Below, piece after piece: positions 10,664 to 20,907 of a stretch of 64,000 bases of DNA. The stretch is from Pseudenterobacter timonensis (GTDB taxonomy: Bacteria; Pseudomonadota; Gammaproteobacteria; Enterobacterales; Enterobacteriaceae): assembly GCF_900021175.1 (NCBI RefSeq), contig NZ_FCOP01000013.1, positions 682,001-746,000 on the forward strand, given 5' to 3'. Within the stretch, counting starts at the first letter, position 1. Each line of letters begins with the position of its first letter. The position numbers and the translations under genes were made by a program. Below the pieces are notes generated by a model. The model searched no databases. It worked only from the letters and a program-made list of their open reading frames with translations, and was not told the DNA's origin.

Positions 10664-12048
10664 GATTTAGCTCCGCTCTTTTCCTGCGCCTGAATTTTGG
10701 TTTTCGCGAACACGTTGTAGGCCACCAGCAGCGCGAACACCGCCACGATCAGTCCGGTGATAGCCAGCGGCGACATGAAGCGCGCCAGGTTGCCCAGCAC
10801 AATTCCCACCGCGCCGAAGTCGGCATCGGAGAAGGTGGTATTGGAGAAGCCGATCGCGCCCAGCACGGGCAGCAGCATAATCGGCAGGAAGGTGATCAGC
10901 AGGCCGTTGGCAAACGCGCCGATCATCGCGCCGCGCCGCCCGCCGGTGGCGTTGCCAAATACCCCGGCGGTCGCGCCGGTAAAGAAGTGCGGAACCACGC
11001 CCGGCAGGATCAGGACCCAGCTAAACTGCCCGCAGATAAAGAGCCCTACCAGCCCGCCAAGGAAGCTGAAGAGAAAGCCAATCAGCACGGCGTTAGGGGC
11101 ATAGGGATAGACCACCGGACAGTCGAGCGCGGGACGCGCGTTGGGCACCAGTTTTTCCGAAAAGCCGGTAAAGGCCGGCACGATTTCCGCCAGGATCAGG
11201 CGCACCCCCTGCAGGATGATAAATACCCCTGCCGCGAAGGTAATGGCCATAATAATGGCGTAGACGAGGTAGTTCTGACCGGCGCTGAAGGTCGCTTCCA
11301 CATACTCCCGCCCGGCGCTGACCGCCATGATCAGGTAGATAATCATCATGGTCAGCGAGATGGAGATAGAGCTGTCGCGCAGGAAGCTTAAATTTTTCGG
11401 CAGGTTCATCTCTTCCGTCGAGCGCGAGCCTTTACCCACCACGCTGCCGATCCAGCCGGAGAGCACATAGCCCAGCGTGCCGAAATGGCCGAAGGCGATG
11501 TCATCATTGCCGGTAATACGTTTCATATAGCGCTGCGCCAGCGCCGGGAAGAAGGCCATGATCAGACCGAGGATCAGCGAACCAGTAAAGACCAGCCCTA
11601 CTCCCTCGAACCCCGCCACGGTGAGGATCACGCCGATCATACAGGCCATATAGAAGGTGTGGTGCCCGGTAAGGAAGATATATTTCAGCCGGGTAAAACG
11701 GGCGACCACGATATTCGCCACCATGCCGAAGGCCATAATAAGTGCCGTCGAGGCGCCATATTTTTCCAGCGCGATAGAGACAATCGCTTCGTTATTTGGA
11801 ATGATCCCCTGAATGGTAAAAGCGTGTTCAAACATGCCTCCCAGGGGATTTAACGAACCGACCAGCACGGTGGCCCCGCCACCCAGCACAATAAATCCGA
11901 GAATAGTTTTAATGGTGCCTTTTATAACATCGGAAAAGGCTTTTTTCTGTGCCACCAGGCCAATAAGAGCAATTAAGCCCACCAGCACCGACGGCACCTT
12001 AAGAATATCAACAACGAAGTTCAGCGTTTCGAGGATAAACATATCCAC
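10660..12048 (-). CDS. PTS ascorbate-type EIIC permease (UlaA/SgaT family)
   Basis: 462-residue polytopic inner-membrane protein with about ten or eleven hydrophobic segments, of the AG family of PTS permeases whose model is UlaA for L-ascorbate. Recognisable segments include GGGATVLVGSLNPLGGMF near residue 57, HHTFYMACMIGVILT and PHFFTGATAGVFGNATGG. It would move the sugar across the membrane while it is phosphorylated by the separate IIB protein. The true substrate cannot be read from sequence; the transketolase partners suggest a ketose or pentitol-type sugar rather than ascorbate, because ula-type catabolic genes are absent here. Confidence 0.9.
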   Translation of the reverse strand: MDMFILETLNFVVDILKVPSVLVGLIALIGLVAQKKAFSDVIKGTIKTILGFIVLGGGATVLVGSLNPLGGMFEHAFTIQGIIPNNEAIVSIALEKYGASTALIMAFGMVANIVVARFTRLKYIFLTGHHTFYMACMIGVILTVAGFEGVGLVFTGSLILGLIMAFFPALAQRYMKRITGNDDIAFGHFGTLGYVLSGWIGSVVGKGSRSTEEMNLPKNLSFLRDSSISISLTMMIIYLIMAVSAGREYVEATFSAGQNYLVYAIIMAITFAAGVFIILQGVRLILAEIVPAFTGFSEKLVPNARPALDCPVVYPYAPNAVLIGFLFSFLGGLVGLFICGQFSWVLILPGVVPHFFTGATAGVFGNATGGRRGAMIGAFANGLLITFLPIMLLPVLGAIGFSNTTFSDADFGAVGIVLGNLARFMSPLAITGLIVAVFALLVAYNVFAKTKIQAQEKSGAKS

Positions 12049-12058
12049 CTCACTAAAA

Positions 12059-12331
12059 TTATTGTCTGGAGAACCAGGCGCTCAGCTGCGCTTCCAGTTC
12101 GTTGATGTCGATAATATTGCTGATCACCACCAGCTGGTTTTCCGGCACGCTGGCGCTGGCGGCAATATCCTTCGCCATCACAAAGAGATCGGCGGCTCCC
12201 GGCGTGGCAGAGGAGAGATCGGAATGTTCTACTTCCGCCTCAATATTTAATTTCTTAAGCACTTTTTTAATATTCATCTCGACCATAAAACTACTGCCCA
12301 GGCCGGAACCGCAAATTGCCATAATTTTCAT
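12059..12331 (-). CDS. PTS EIIB component, SgaB/UlaB-like
   Basis: 90 residues starting MKIMAICGSGLGSSFMVEMN, a Lactose/Cellobiose-type IIB fold with the phosphoryl-carrying Cys7 in the P-loop-like CGSGLGSS. It takes phosphate from IIA and gives it to the sugar. I set the start at 12331 rather than an in-frame ATG upstream at 12370 because the family begins with MKI and the upstream residues are not conserved in type. It ends 10 bases before IIC. Confidence 0.91.
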   Translation of the reverse strand: MKIMAICGSGLGSSFMVEMNIKKVLKKLNIEAEVEHSDLSSATPGAADLFVMAKDIAASASVPENQLVVISNIIDINELEAQLSAWFSRQ

Positions 12332-12411
12332 TGTGATGCCCTTATTTTGAGTAGAGTAAAACCCCATCACGCGATTGCGTAATGTGCAGGTAACCGGAAC
12401 AACAAATAAAA

Positions 12412-12855
12412 TCAGAAGCGTTCGATAATGGCTTTTATCTCCTCAAGCGTCTTCGCCTCATGTAATTTTTCCATCTCTTCATCGCTGGAAAAGAGTTCCG
12501 CCAGCGCGGAGATCATCCCGATATGGCTATGTTTATCCGGGGCCGCCAGCATAATAATCACATCCACCGGGTCAAATTCAGGCGACCCAAAGGAGACGCC
12601 CTCTTTTAATTTCAGCAGCGAAAGTCCTAATCCTTTGGCCCCCTCTTCCGGGCGCGCATGCGGCATTGCCAGCCCCGGCGCCAGTACATAGTACGGGCCC
12701 AGGCGATGATGCTGTTCAACGATGGCCGTTACATACTCCGGCCCGATAACGTTGCTTTCCAGCAGCGGCCCTGCGCAACGCTCCAGCGCCTGCGGCCAGC
12801 TTTCCATGCTCTCTTCCAGCGCGATGGTGGCATCAGTGAGCCAGTTCTTCAGCAC
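12412..12855 (-). CDS. PTS EIIA component, mannitol/fructose type (UlaC-like)
   Basis: 147 residues with the PTS_EIIA type-2 active-site motif GLAMPHARPEEGA; His66 accepts phosphate from HPr. First gene of the leftward operon, followed after 80 bases by IIB. AAAATCGTGCTG with GAGGG lies just upstream of the ATG. The promoter should lie in the 230-base gap shared with the divergent regulator gene. Confidence 0.92.
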   Translation of the reverse strand: MLKNWLTDATIALEESMESWPQALERCAGPLLESNVIGPEYVTAIVEQHHRLGPYYVLAPGLAMPHARPEEGAKGLGLSLLKLKEGVSFGSPEFDPVDVIIMLAAPDKHSHIGMISALAELFSSDEEMEKLHEAKTLEEIKAIIERF

Positions 12856-12914
12856 GATTTTCCCTCCTGGCGGTTAACAATGAACAAACTCTATGCAACA
12901 GAATGGAGGATAGC

Positions 12915-12930
12915 TGGGATCATGATCACA
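12915..12930 (-). promoter_or_regulatory. Candidate CRP site
   Basis: TGGGATCATGATCACA matches the CRP pattern TGTGA-N6-TCACA at 9 of 10 half-site bases. It lies 60 bases before the PTS operon start, a sensible place for catabolite control of a sugar operon. Inferred by eye. Confidence 0.5.
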
Positions 12931-12932
12931 AA

Positions 12933-12979
12933 GATAGCGCTACCAGACGGTAACATTCAAATTTGTGATAGCGCTATCA
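12933..12979. promoter_or_regulatory. Paired operator-like palindromes
   Basis: TGATAGCGCTATCA at 12966-12979 is a perfect 14-bp palindrome with a central CG, the form expected for LacI/GntR-family operators. GATAGCGCTACC at 12933-12944 is a second, imperfect copy with its centre 34 bases away. They lie between the PTS operon and the divergent LacI-type gene and are the probable targets of that regulator, perhaps with looping or cooperative binding. Confidence 0.7.
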
Positions 12980-13085
12980 AATCGTAATCATCCGGGTAAA
13001 TCACAGCAAAAAAAGGGATTTAGAGGGTATACTCCACACCACGTGTAACAAATGATGAAAAAGAAAACGCGTTTCAGGAACTGGT

Positions 13086-14105
13086 ATGTCTTTAACCCGT
13101 AAACGGCGCAGTACCGGTAAAGTGACACTCGCCGATGTCGCTCAGCTTGCCGGAGTCGGTACCATGACGGTGTCGCGTGCTTTACGCACGCCGGAGCAGG
13201 TCTCTGATAAACTCCGTGAGAAAATTGAAGCCGCGGTCCAGGAGCTGGGCTATATGCCCAATCTGGCCGCCAGCGCGCTCGCTTCCGCCTCGTCGCGAAC
13301 CATCGCGATGGTGGTTCCCAATCTTGCTGAAAATGGCTGTTCTGAGATGTTCGCCGGCCTGCAGCAGATCCTTCAGCCAGCCGGCTATCAGATGATGCTG
13401 GCGGAGTCTCAGCATCGTCCGGAACAGGAAGAGACGCTGCTGGAGACGCTGCTGGCCTCCAATATCGCCGCCGCCATACTGTTGACCGTCGAGCATACCG
13501 ACACCGTGCGACAGTGGCTGAAAAACGCCTCCATACCGGTAATGGAGATGGGGGCGATGCGCGCCGATCCCATCGATATGAACATCGGTATTGATAACGT
13601 CGCGGCTATGTATGAACTGACGGAACTGCTGATCCAGCGCGGCTACCAGAACATCGGCCTGCTCTGCGCCAATCAGGAGCAGTGGATTTTTCAGCAGCAT
13701 CTGCAGGGCTGGTATAAAGCGATGCTGCGTCACCATATGTCGCCGAACCGGGTAATTAACGCCGCGCTCCCTCCCACTTTCTCAACAGGCGCATCCCAGC
13801 TACCGGAGTTTCTGCTGGCATGGCCGGAACTGGATGCGCTGGTCTGCGTTTCGGACGAGCTGGCGTGCGGGGTACTTTATGAGTGCCAGCGCCGTCGCAT
13901 CAAGGTGCCTGACGATCTGGCGGTGGTGGGTTTTGGCGACAGCGATGTCAGCCGGGTCTGCCAGCCGCCGCTGACCACCATGGCCGTGCCGCATCGCAGG
14001 ATAGGGACAGAAGCAGGTCGCGCCCTGCTGGAGCGCTTAAATGACGGAGACTGGAGCGATCAGAAAACCATCGCCTCCAGCCTGTGTCTGCGGGATAGCT
14101 GCTGA
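13086..14105 (+). CDS. LacI/GntR-type transcriptional regulator
   Basis: 339 residues. The N-terminal helix-turn-helix and hinge (VTLADVAQLAGVGTMTVSRAL to LGYMPNLAASALAS, residues about 13-70) are of the LacI family and closest in style to GntR. The rest is a periplasmic-binding-protein-like effector domain, including the typical VVGFGDSDVSRVCQPPLTTM near the C-terminus. It is divergent from the PTS/transketolase operon and separated by two palindromes, so it most likely represses that operon and itself, released by a sugar or sugar phosphate. The stop lies 3 bases from the end of convergent yfcD. Confidence 0.9.
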   Translation: MSLTRKRRSTGKVTLADVAQLAGVGTMTVSRALRTPEQVSDKLREKIEAAVQELGYMPNLAASALASASSRTIAMVVPNLAENGCSEMFAGLQQILQPAGYQMMLAESQHRPEQEETLLETLLASNIAAAILLTVEHTDTVRQWLKNASIPVMEMGAMRADPIDMNIGIDNVAAMYELTELLIQRGYQNIGLLCANQEQWIFQQHLQGWYKAMLRHHMSPNRVINAALPPTFSTGASQLPEFLLAWPELDALVCVSDELACGVLYECQRRRIKVPDDLAVVGFGDSDVSRVCQPPLTTMAVPHRRIGTEAGRALLERLNDGDWSDQKTIASSLCLRDSC

Positions 14106-14108
14106 GGC

Positions 14109-14663
14109 TTACTCCGCCTCTTCCTCTTTTTCCACTCTGGCGGAATCATTACTGGCGTTGCGGCTCATCCACAGCGCCAGCGCCTTCAGGGAGTCCGGGG
14201 TAAACTCGTCGCAGCGGGCGGTGATCTCTTCCGGCGTCATCCAGCTTACTTCGCTCACCTCCTCTTCCTGGAGGGCAAAAGGTCCGTGGGAAACGCAGCT
14301 AAAGAGGCTTCCCCAGACGCGGCAGTGTTCATCTTCGAAGTAGAACTGGCCGTGCTCCGCCAGCGGCACACCGGCGATGCCCAGCTCTTCTTCCGCCTCG
14401 CGGCGGGCGGAATCCAGCAGCAGTTCATCAGACTGCACTACGCCGCCTGCGGTGGCATCCAGCATACCCGGAAGGAAATCCTTCGTTTCGGTACGACGCT
14501 GCACCAGAATTTTACCCATTCCGTCATGAACAACGATATAGGTTGCGCGATGACGCAGACGCTGAGCCCGCATCTGCTCGCGGCTCGCCTGCGCGATCAC
14601 TTCATTGTCTTCGCTGACAATATCAACCCACTCGGTACCTGCCAAATGACTCTGCTCCACCAT
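14109..14663 (-). CDS. yfcD: Nudix hydrolase YfcD
   Basis: 184 residues with the complete Nudix box [20 protein letters not shown] followed by ELG (G-x5-E-x7-REUxEExGU), which binds the metal for pyrophosphate hydrolysis. The enzyme resembles isopentenyl-diphosphate isomerase-like Nudix proteins; the substrate is not established. Slightly longer than E. coli YfcD (180), with a Lys/Glu-rich C-terminal tail. Convergent with the LacI-type gene and downstream of yfcE. Confidence 0.93.
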   Translation of the reverse strand: MVEQSHLAGTEWVDIVSEDNEVIAQASREQMRAQRLRHRATYIVVHDGMGKILVQRRTETKDFLPGMLDATAGGVVQSDELLLDSARREAEEELGIAGVPLAEHGQFYFEDEHCRVWGSLFSCVSHGPFALQEEEVSEVSWMTPEEITARCDEFTPDSLKALALWMSRNASNDSARVEKEEEAE

Positions 14664-14718
14664 CGGAACCCTTCTCGTTTAAGCGCTCTCTCGGCGCGTT
14701 TGACTTGTGAGGTGTAAC

Positions 14719-15270
14719 TTACGGATTAATGTTGACCTGCGCAATAACTTGCTGATCATTAAGTGCGATAACGCTCAGCCGATCCGCTTCCAGCAGGCCA
14801 TAGCTCGGCGCAAAGCCCCCTTTCGGGAAGGTGACGGAGCCTGGATTAAAATAACAAAGGCCATCACGTTTCTCTGCCACCGGAATATGAGTATGACCGT
14901 AAACCAGCACATCGCCAGTCGCCAGCGGCGGCAGGTTATCCGGGCTAAAGAGATGGCCGTGAGTGAGGAAAAGACGGCCGCTTTCCAGCAAAACCTGCTG
15001 CCAGGGGGCGGTTATCGGAAAAGAGAGCAACATCTGATCCACTTCGCTGTCGCAGTTGCCCCGCACGGCAATGATTTTTGCGGCGTAGTGATTAAGCTTT
15101 TCAGCAACCTGCGCAGGCGCATAGCCTTGCGGTACAGGGTTGCGCGGGCCATGGTTCAGCACATCGCCCAGGATCACCAGCCACTGCGCCCCGCTCTGCT
15201 CAAAGAGGGAAATTACGCGTTCCGCAGCGGGCAGCGAGCCATGAATATCCGATGCAAACATGAGTTTCAT
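14719..15270 (-). CDS. yfcE: Phosphodiesterase YfcE
   Basis: 183-residue calcineurin-like metallophosphoesterase with Mn-binding motifs in order: SDIHGS, GDVLNHGPRN, GNCDSEVD, LTHGHLF and YGHTHIP. The E. coli enzyme hydrolyses bis-p-nitrophenyl phosphate in vitro; its natural substrate is unknown. Same direction as yfcF and yfcD. Confidence 0.95.
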   Translation of the reverse strand: MKLMFASDIHGSLPAAERVISLFEQSGAQWLVILGDVLNHGPRNPVPQGYAPAQVAEKLNHYAAKIIAVRGNCDSEVDQMLLSFPITAPWQQVLLESGRLFLTHGHLFSPDNLPPLATGDVLVYGHTHIPVAEKRDGLCYFNPGSVTFPKGGFAPSYGLLEADRLSVIALNDQQVIAQVNINP

Positions 15271-15321
15271 CAGCCACTCCTCAAAAAAACAGACCGCGAA
15301 ATTATACCGGAACCGGTAAAA

Positions 15322-15999
<678 letters not shown>

Positions 16000-16104
16000 T
16001 CAACATATAATCTCTTGCCCGTTCTGTCACCTGAGGAAAACTCACGATTTTGCGCCAGCACCTATACTCGTTGGGGAGAAGTATTTTCGATGACAGGAGT
16101 TGAG

Positions 16105-16734
16105 ATGATTGACCTCTATTATGCCCCGACCCCTAACGGCCATAAGATCACCCTTTTTCTTGAGGAGGCGGAGCTGGACTACCGCATCATCCGGGTGGAT
16201 ATTGGCAAAGGCGAGCAGTTCCGCCCCGACTTTCTGGCCATTTCGCCAAACAATAAAATCCCCGCGATTGTCGATCATGCCCCTGCCGACGGCGGCAGAC
16301 CGCTCAGCCTGTTCGAATCCGGGGAGATCCTGCTCTATCTGGCCGAGAAAACCGGCATGTTGCTCAGCGGCGAGCTGCGCGAACGTCACCATACCTTACA
16401 GTGGCTCTTCTGGCAGGCAAGCGGCCTGGGACCGATGCTTGGGCAGAATCATCACTTTAACCACTACGCGCCGCAGCCCATCCCTTACGCGATCGAACGC
16501 TATCAGGTAGAGACGCAGCGGCTGTACGGCGTGCTGAACAAGCGGCTGGAGAAGTGCCCGTGGCTCGGAGGCGATCGCTACAGCATTGCCGACATCGCCT
16601 GCTGGCCGTGGATCAACGCCCATGAACGCCAGCGCGTCGATCTCGCCGCATGGCCTGCGGTGAACAACTGGTATGAGCGGATCCGCACCCGCCCGGCGAC
16701 GCAGCTCGCCCTGCAAAAAGCGCACGAGATTTAA
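16105..16734 (+). CDS. yfcG: Disulfide-bond oxidoreductase / GST YfcG
   Basis: 209 residues of the Nu-class GST family. Starts MIDLYYAPTPNGHKITLFLEE and has NNKIPAIVDH and LFESGEILLYLAE for glutathione binding. The E. coli protein binds two GSH or GSSG and has disulfide reductase activity. An ATG 15 bases upstream is in frame, but AGGAG lies 6 bases before the ATG at 16105, which also fits the known N-terminus. A little shorter at the C-terminus than E. coli YfcG (215). Confidence 0.94.
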   Translation: MIDLYYAPTPNGHKITLFLEEAELDYRIIRVDIGKGEQFRPDFLAISPNNKIPAIVDHAPADGGRPLSLFESGEILLYLAEKTGMLLSGELRERHHTLQWLFWQASGLGPMLGQNHHFNHYAPQPIPYAIERYQVETQRLYGVLNKRLEKCPWLGGDRYSIADIACWPWINAHERQRVDLAAWPAVNNWYERIRTRPATQLALQKAHEI

Positions 16735-16806
16735 GCGCGCCCCTGCGTGGGCGCGCCGTCATTCCTCATGTATCATGGCGTCATCCATGAACGGAGGAAG
16801 CCTGCA

Positions 16807-17169
16807 ATGTCACAGCATGACGCTATTATTCGTATAAAAAACTTACGCTTACGCACTTTTATCGGCATTAAGCCCGAGGAGATTGAAAACCGGCAGGATA
16901 TCGTAATCAACGTGGCGATCCACTACCCTGCCGACAGGGCGCGCGCCAGCGAAGATATCAACGATGCGCTGAACTATCGCACCATCACGAAAAATATTAT
17001 TCGTTACGTAGAGGAGCATCGCTTCTCGCTGCTGGAAAAATTAACGCAGGATGTGCTTGATATCGCACGCGAACATCCCTGGGTGACCTATGCTGAAGTA
17101 GAGATCGATAAACTTCACGCGCTACGCTACGCCGACTCCGTCTCCATGACGTTACGCTGGCAACGCTAA
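16807..17169 (+). CDS. folX: Dihydroneopterin triphosphate 2'-epimerase
   Basis: 120 residues, FolB/FolX family (T-fold). It epimerises 7,8-dihydroneopterin triphosphate to dihydromonapterin triphosphate in tetrahydromonapterin synthesis. [22 protein letters not shown] and the conserved NYRTITKNI segment are visible, and Glu/Lys residues in [18 protein letters not shown] fit the active site. I used the ATG at 16807, preceded by GGAGG, rather than an upstream GTG at 16747. Followed after 19 bases by yfcH. Confidence 0.95.
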   Translation: MSQHDAIIRIKNLRLRTFIGIKPEEIENRQDIVINVAIHYPADRARASEDINDALNYRTITKNIIRYVEEHRFSLLEKLTQDVLDIAREHPWVTYAEVEIDKLHALRYADSVSMTLRWQR

Positions 17170-17188
17170 GCGCAACCCTGGAGGTGGT

Positions 17189-18082
17189 ATGAAGATTCTG
17201 GTGACCGGCGGTACGGGGCTTATTGGCCGCCATCTTATTCCTCGTCTGCTGGAGCTTAAGCACGAGGTGACCGTAGTAACGCGCAATCTGGATAAGGCGC
17301 GCCAAACCCTCGGCAGCAACGTCAGCTTCTGGAAAGGGCTGGCGGACCATCAAAATCTGGACGGCTTCGACGCCGTAATCAATCTCGCCGGGGAGCCCAT
17401 CGCCGACAAGCGCTGGACCAACGAGCAAAAAAAACGGCTGTGCGACAGTCGCTGGAGCCTCACCCAGCGGCTGGTGGAGCTGTTTCACGCCAGCGAAACG
17501 CCGCCATCGGTGCTCATTTCCGGCTCGGCGTGCGGCTACTATGGCGATCTGGGCGAGGTGGTGGTGACCGAAGAGGAGCCGCCGCACAATGAATTTACCC
17601 ATAAACTCTGCGCGCGCTGGGAGCAGATCGCCTGCGAAGCGCAGAGCGACCGTACCCGCGTCTGCCTGCTGCGCACCGGCGTCGTACTGGCGCCGAACGG
17701 CGGCATCCTTGGCAAAATGGTGCCGGTCTTCAGACTGGGCCTCGGCGGCCCGATTGGCACAGGCCGTCAGTATCTGGCCTGGATCCATATTGATGATATG
17801 GTCAACGGTATTCTCTGGCTGCTGGATAACGACCTGCGCGGCCCGTTTAATATGGTGTCGCCCTACCCGGTGCGTAACGAACGTTTCGCCCATGCGCTTG
17901 GCCACGCGGTGCACCGCCCGGCAGTAATGCGCGCCCCTGCCAGCGCCATCCGCCTGATGATGGGCGAATCCGCCGTGCTGGTACTCGGCGGCCAGCGCGC
18001 GTTGCCAAAACGTCTGGAAGCCGCCGGTTTTAGCTTCCGCTGGTATGATTTGGACGAAGCGCTGGCGGATGTGGTGGGGTAA
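17189..18082 (+). CDS. yfcH: Epimerase-like NAD(P)-binding protein YfcH
   Basis: 297 residues of the SDR39U1 family of atypical short-chain dehydrogenases. Rossmann motif [12 protein letters not shown] at residues 5-16, [14 protein letters not shown], and [12 protein letters not shown] containing the catalytic-region tyrosine. C-terminal DUF1731 domain with [26 protein letters not shown]. Substrate unknown. Ribosome site GGAGGT is 7 bases before the ATG; likely co-transcribed with folX. Confidence 0.93.
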   Translation: MKILVTGGTGLIGRHLIPRLLELKHEVTVVTRNLDKARQTLGSNVSFWKGLADHQNLDGFDAVINLAGEPIADKRWTNEQKKRLCDSRWSLTQRLVELFHASETPPSVLISGSACGYYGDLGEVVVTEEEPPHNEFTHKLCARWEQIACEAQSDRTRVCLLRTGVVLAPNGGILGKMVPVFRLGLGGPIGTGRQYLAWIHIDDMVNGILWLLDNDLRGPFNMVSPYPVRNERFAHALGHAVHRPAVMRAPASAIRLMMGESAVLVLGGQRALPKRLEAAGFSFRWYDLDEALADVVG

Positions 18083-18139
18083 CCGCCCCGGGCCGGGTAT
18101 GTTAAAATGATACGCCAGACCTGACGGAATGGCGTAACT

Positions 18140-18649
18140 ATGGCAACCATCAAGACTTCCCGGCTTCGGCTCACTCCTTTTCTCCCTTCGGACTGGCCCT
18201 TTTTTCACGCCCTGCGTAAAAATCCCCTGGTCATGCGCTATATGGCGGCCATCCTCCCGGAAAAAGAGATCCGCCGCCTTTTCGCTCTGCGTCTGGTTAC
18301 CCCGCACACCTTTGTGATCCGCGCCGATGGCGATACCACCCCGTTGGGGGATATCGGTCTGCATGTCAGTTCACAACACCCGGATGAGGCCGATATTGGC
18401 TACACGGTGATCCCCGAAGCGCAGGGGAAAGGGGTCGCCAGCGAGGCGCTACGGGCCGTATGCGATTATGGGTTTCGCGAAGCGGGCATCAGGGCGGTTA
18501 ACGCTTATGTACTGGCGGATAACCGCGGTTCGGTGCGGGTCCTGGAGAAAGCGGGGTTTGTGCGTACGCAGATCCTCGAAAAAGCGTATGACATTAACGG
18601 AGCGCGCTATGACGACTGGGTCTACCGGCTGGAGCGCGGCGCGGTCTGA
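18140..18649 (+). CDS. GNAT N-acetyltransferase, RimJ/RimL-like
   Basis: 169 residues. The GNAT acetyl-CoA loop is seen as VIPEAQGKGVASEAL, followed by NAYVLADNRGSVRVLEKAGFVR, the typical RimJ/RimL/SpeG type ending. It probably acetylates a small amine or a protein N-terminus; the substrate cannot be predicted. The E. coli K-12 locus does not carry this gene between yfcH and hisP as far as I recall, so it is an accessory gene here. Convergent with hisP, 48 bases apart. Confidence 0.85.
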   Translation: MATIKTSRLRLTPFLPSDWPFFHALRKNPLVMRYMAAILPEKEIRRLFALRLVTPHTFVIRADGDTTPLGDIGLHVSSQHPDEADIGYTVIPEAQGKGVASEALRAVCDYGFREAGIRAVNAYVLADNRGSVRVLEKAGFVRTQILEKAYDINGARYDDWVYRLERGAV

Positions 18650-18697
18650 ATACCCGCGCCGTTTACACGGCCCAGCGCCGCAGGCCAGGCAAGGAAA

Positions 18698-19471
18698 CTA
18701 CTTCAACGACCCTTTCAGGAACTGCTGCAAGCGCGGACTTTGCGGATTACCCAGTACCTCATCCGGGTGCCCCTGCTCCTCAATTTTGCCCTGATGCAGG
18801 AAGATAACGTGGCTGGAGACGTTACGGGCAAAGCCCATTTCGTGCGTCACTACCACCATCGTTTTTCCCTCTTCGGCCAGCTGCTGCATGATGCGCAGCA
18901 CTTCCCCCACCAGCTCAGGATCGAGCGCCGAAGTGGGTTCGTCGAATAGCAGCACTTCCGGCTCCATTGCCAGCGCGCGGGCTATGGAGACACGCTGCTG
19001 CTGGCCACCGGAGAGATGCACCGGATATTTCATCTGCTGGCGCTCGTCGATACCCACCTTCGCCAGATATTTTACCGCCCGGGCGCGCGCCTCCTGCTTG
19101 CTCAGGCCCAGCACCTGCACCGGCGCTTCCATCACGTTCTCCAGCACCGTCATGTGGCTCCAGAGGTTAAAGTGCTGGAACACCATGGTCAGGCGGGTAC
19201 GCAGCAGGCGTAACTGGTTTTTATCCGCCACCTTAAGCTGCCCGTCCTTGTCACGTACCAGGCCAATCGTCTGCCCGCTCACCACTATCGAGCCTTCGCT
19301 CGGCTTCTCCAGAAAGTTAATGCAGCGCAGGAAGGTGCTCTTCCCGGAGCCGGACGAGCCGATAATACTGATCACATCGCCCGCGTTCGCCTGGAGCGAC
19401 ACCCCTTTCAGCACCTCATGTTCGCCGTAGCGCTTGTGCAAATCGATAACGTTTAATTTATTTTCAGCCAT
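18698..19471 (-). CDS. hisP: Histidine/basic amino-acid ABC transporter ATPase HisP
   Basis: 257 residues. Walker [10 protein letters not shown] at 38-46 (Lys44), Q-loop [12 protein letters not shown], signature [15 protein letters not shown], Walker [12 protein letters not shown] and switch His in [13 protein letters not shown] dimer of this protein drives HisQM at the inner membrane. I set the start to MAENKLN at 19471; an upstream in-frame ATG falls inside the tail of hisM. Last gene of the hisJQMP operon, 7 bases after hisM. Confidence 0.97.
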   Translation of the reverse strand: MAENKLNVIDLHKRYGEHEVLKGVSLQANAGDVISIIGSSGSGKSTFLRCINFLEKPSEGSIVVSGQTIGLVRDKDGQLKVADKNQLRLLRTRLTMVFQHFNLWSHMTVLENVMEAPVQVLGLSKQEARARAVKYLAKVGIDERQQMKYPVHLSGGQQQRVSIARALAMEPEVLLFDEPTSALDPELVGEVLRIMQQLAEEGKTMVVVTHEMGFARNVSSHVIFLHQGKIEEQGHPDEVLGNPQSPRLQQFLKGSLK

Positions 19472-19478
19472 AAGATTC

Positions 19479-20192
19479 TCAGTGCGTCGACGGCTTAACA
19501 TGCTGCAACCAGCGTTTCTCAGCCTTACGGAACAGACTTATCAGGACGTACGATATGATTAAATAGAGCACCGCGGCGATCCCAAAGGCGGTAAAAGGTT
19601 GATAGGTCGCCGAGTTGATATCGCGCGCAATTTTCAGCAGATCCGGCACGGTAGCGGTGAAGGCCAGCGCGGTAGAGTGCAGCATTAAAATTACCTCGTT
19701 GCTGTAGGCGGGCAGCGCAATGCGCAGCGCCGACGGCAGGATAATGCAGCGATAGAGCTTCACAGAGGAGAAGCCATAGGCGCGCGCCGCTTCAATTTCT
19801 CCGTGCGGCACCGAACGGATCGCCCCGGCGAAAATCTCGGTGGTATAGGCGCAGGTGTTCAGCGTCAGCGCCAGCACGGTACAGTTGAGCCCGCTGCGGA
19901 AAAAAGCGTTGAGCAGCTCGGTGCCTTTCACAATCTCCAGCGTGTACATGCCGGAGTAAAAGACCAGCAGCTGGACATAGAGCGGTGTACCGCGAAAGAC
20001 GTAAGTAAAGAGCCAGATGGGAAACCGGATAAACTTATTATTCGATACCCGCCCGATAGCAAGAAAGATAGCCAGAATACCGCCCATCACCACCGAGGCG
20101 ATGAGCAGCCATAGCGTTATCGCCACCCCGGTAAAGCGATAGCCGTCGGTCCAGAGCAGCGCTTTCCAGTACTCCTGAATAATTTCAATCAC
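19479..20192 (-). CDS. hisM: Histidine ABC transporter permease HisM
   Basis: 237 residues, about five membrane segments, with the ABC-permease EAA loop [22 protein letters not shown] that contacts HisP. The start is a GTG at 20192 that overlaps the hisQ stop by 3-4 bases (GTGA), matching E. coli MIEILHEYWKPLLWTDGY; ATGs further upstream lie inside hisQ and are not used. Forms a heterodimer with HisQ. Confidence 0.96.
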   Translation of the reverse strand: MIEIIQEYWKALLWTDGYRFTGVAITLWLLIASVVMGGILAIFLAIGRVSNNKFIRFPIWLFTYVFRGTPLYVQLLVFYSGMYTLEIVKGTELLNAFFRSGLNCTVLALTLNTCAYTTEIFAGAIRSVPHGEIEAARAYGFSSVKLYRCIILPSALRIALPAYSNEVILMLHSTALAFTATVPDLLKIARDINSATYQPFTAFGIAAVLYLIISYVLISLFRKAEKRWLQHVKPSTH

Positions 20193-20875
20193 AGATCGGC
20201 CCTCTTCACGCCTACGGAGTAGCGCCGTTCCAGCAGCAGCAGAACGCCGTTCGATACGGTGGTAAAGACCAGATAGATAGCTCCGCAAACGACCGCAAAA
20301 TAGAACGGCTCCCAGGTGCTTTTCCCCGCCAGCTGCGTTGCTTTTACCACATCTTCCAGCCCCAGCAGGGAGACCAGCGCGGTGGCCTTCAGGATCACCT
20401 GCCAGTTATTGCCGATGCCCGGCAGCGCAAAGCGCATCATGGCCGGGAACATAATCCGGCGGAAGGTTTGCGACGAGGTGAAGCCGAACGCGGTTGCCGC
20501 CTCAATATGGCCCTTCGGGACGGCCATATAGGCGCCACGGAAGGTTTCGGTGAAGTAAGCGCCGTAGATAAAGCCGAGGGTGATGATACCGGCCACCATC
20601 GGGTCGATATCGATTTGATCCATCCCCAGCCCATCGGTGACGCCGTTAAGGGCGATTTGCAGCCCGTAGAAGATCAGCAGCATCAGGACCAGGTCCGGTA
20701 CGCCGCGAATCAGGGTGGTATAACCTTCAAATATCAGCGCCAGGGGTCGGTTGCCGGAGAGTTTGGCCCCCGCGCCCGCCAGGCCTATCAGAACCGCCAG
20801 CACCACGGAGCTTAACGCCAGCTCCAGGGTGACAAGCGCGCCCTGTAAAATTACGCCAGAAAATCCGTACAGCAT
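20189..20875 (-). CDS. hisQ: Histidine ABC transporter permease HisQ
   Basis: 228 residues with five hydrophobic segments and an EAA motif (GHIEAATAFGFTSSQTFRRIMFP). Pairs with HisM to form the channel used by both HisJ (histidine) and ArgT (Lys/Arg/Orn). Starts 76 bases after hisJ, with a small GC-rich hairpin in the gap. Confidence 0.97.
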   Translation of the reverse strand: MLYGFSGVILQGALVTLELALSSVVLAVLIGLAGAGAKLSGNRPLALIFEGYTTLIRGVPDLVLMLLIFYGLQIALNGVTDGLGMDQIDIDPMVAGIITLGFIYGAYFTETFRGAYMAVPKGHIEAATAFGFTSSQTFRRIMFPAMMRFALPGIGNNWQVILKATALVSLLGLEDVVKATQLAGKSTWEPFYFAVVCGAIYLVFTTVSNGVLLLLERRYSVGVKRADL

Positions 20876-20907
20876 ACTGCCTGCCCTGTCGTGTGTGGTA
20901 ACCCGTC

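Noticed and set aside
16997..18364. 455-codon open frame antisense to folX-yfcH
   Set aside because: Covers two well-supported genes in the other direction and spans the gap between them without any motif.
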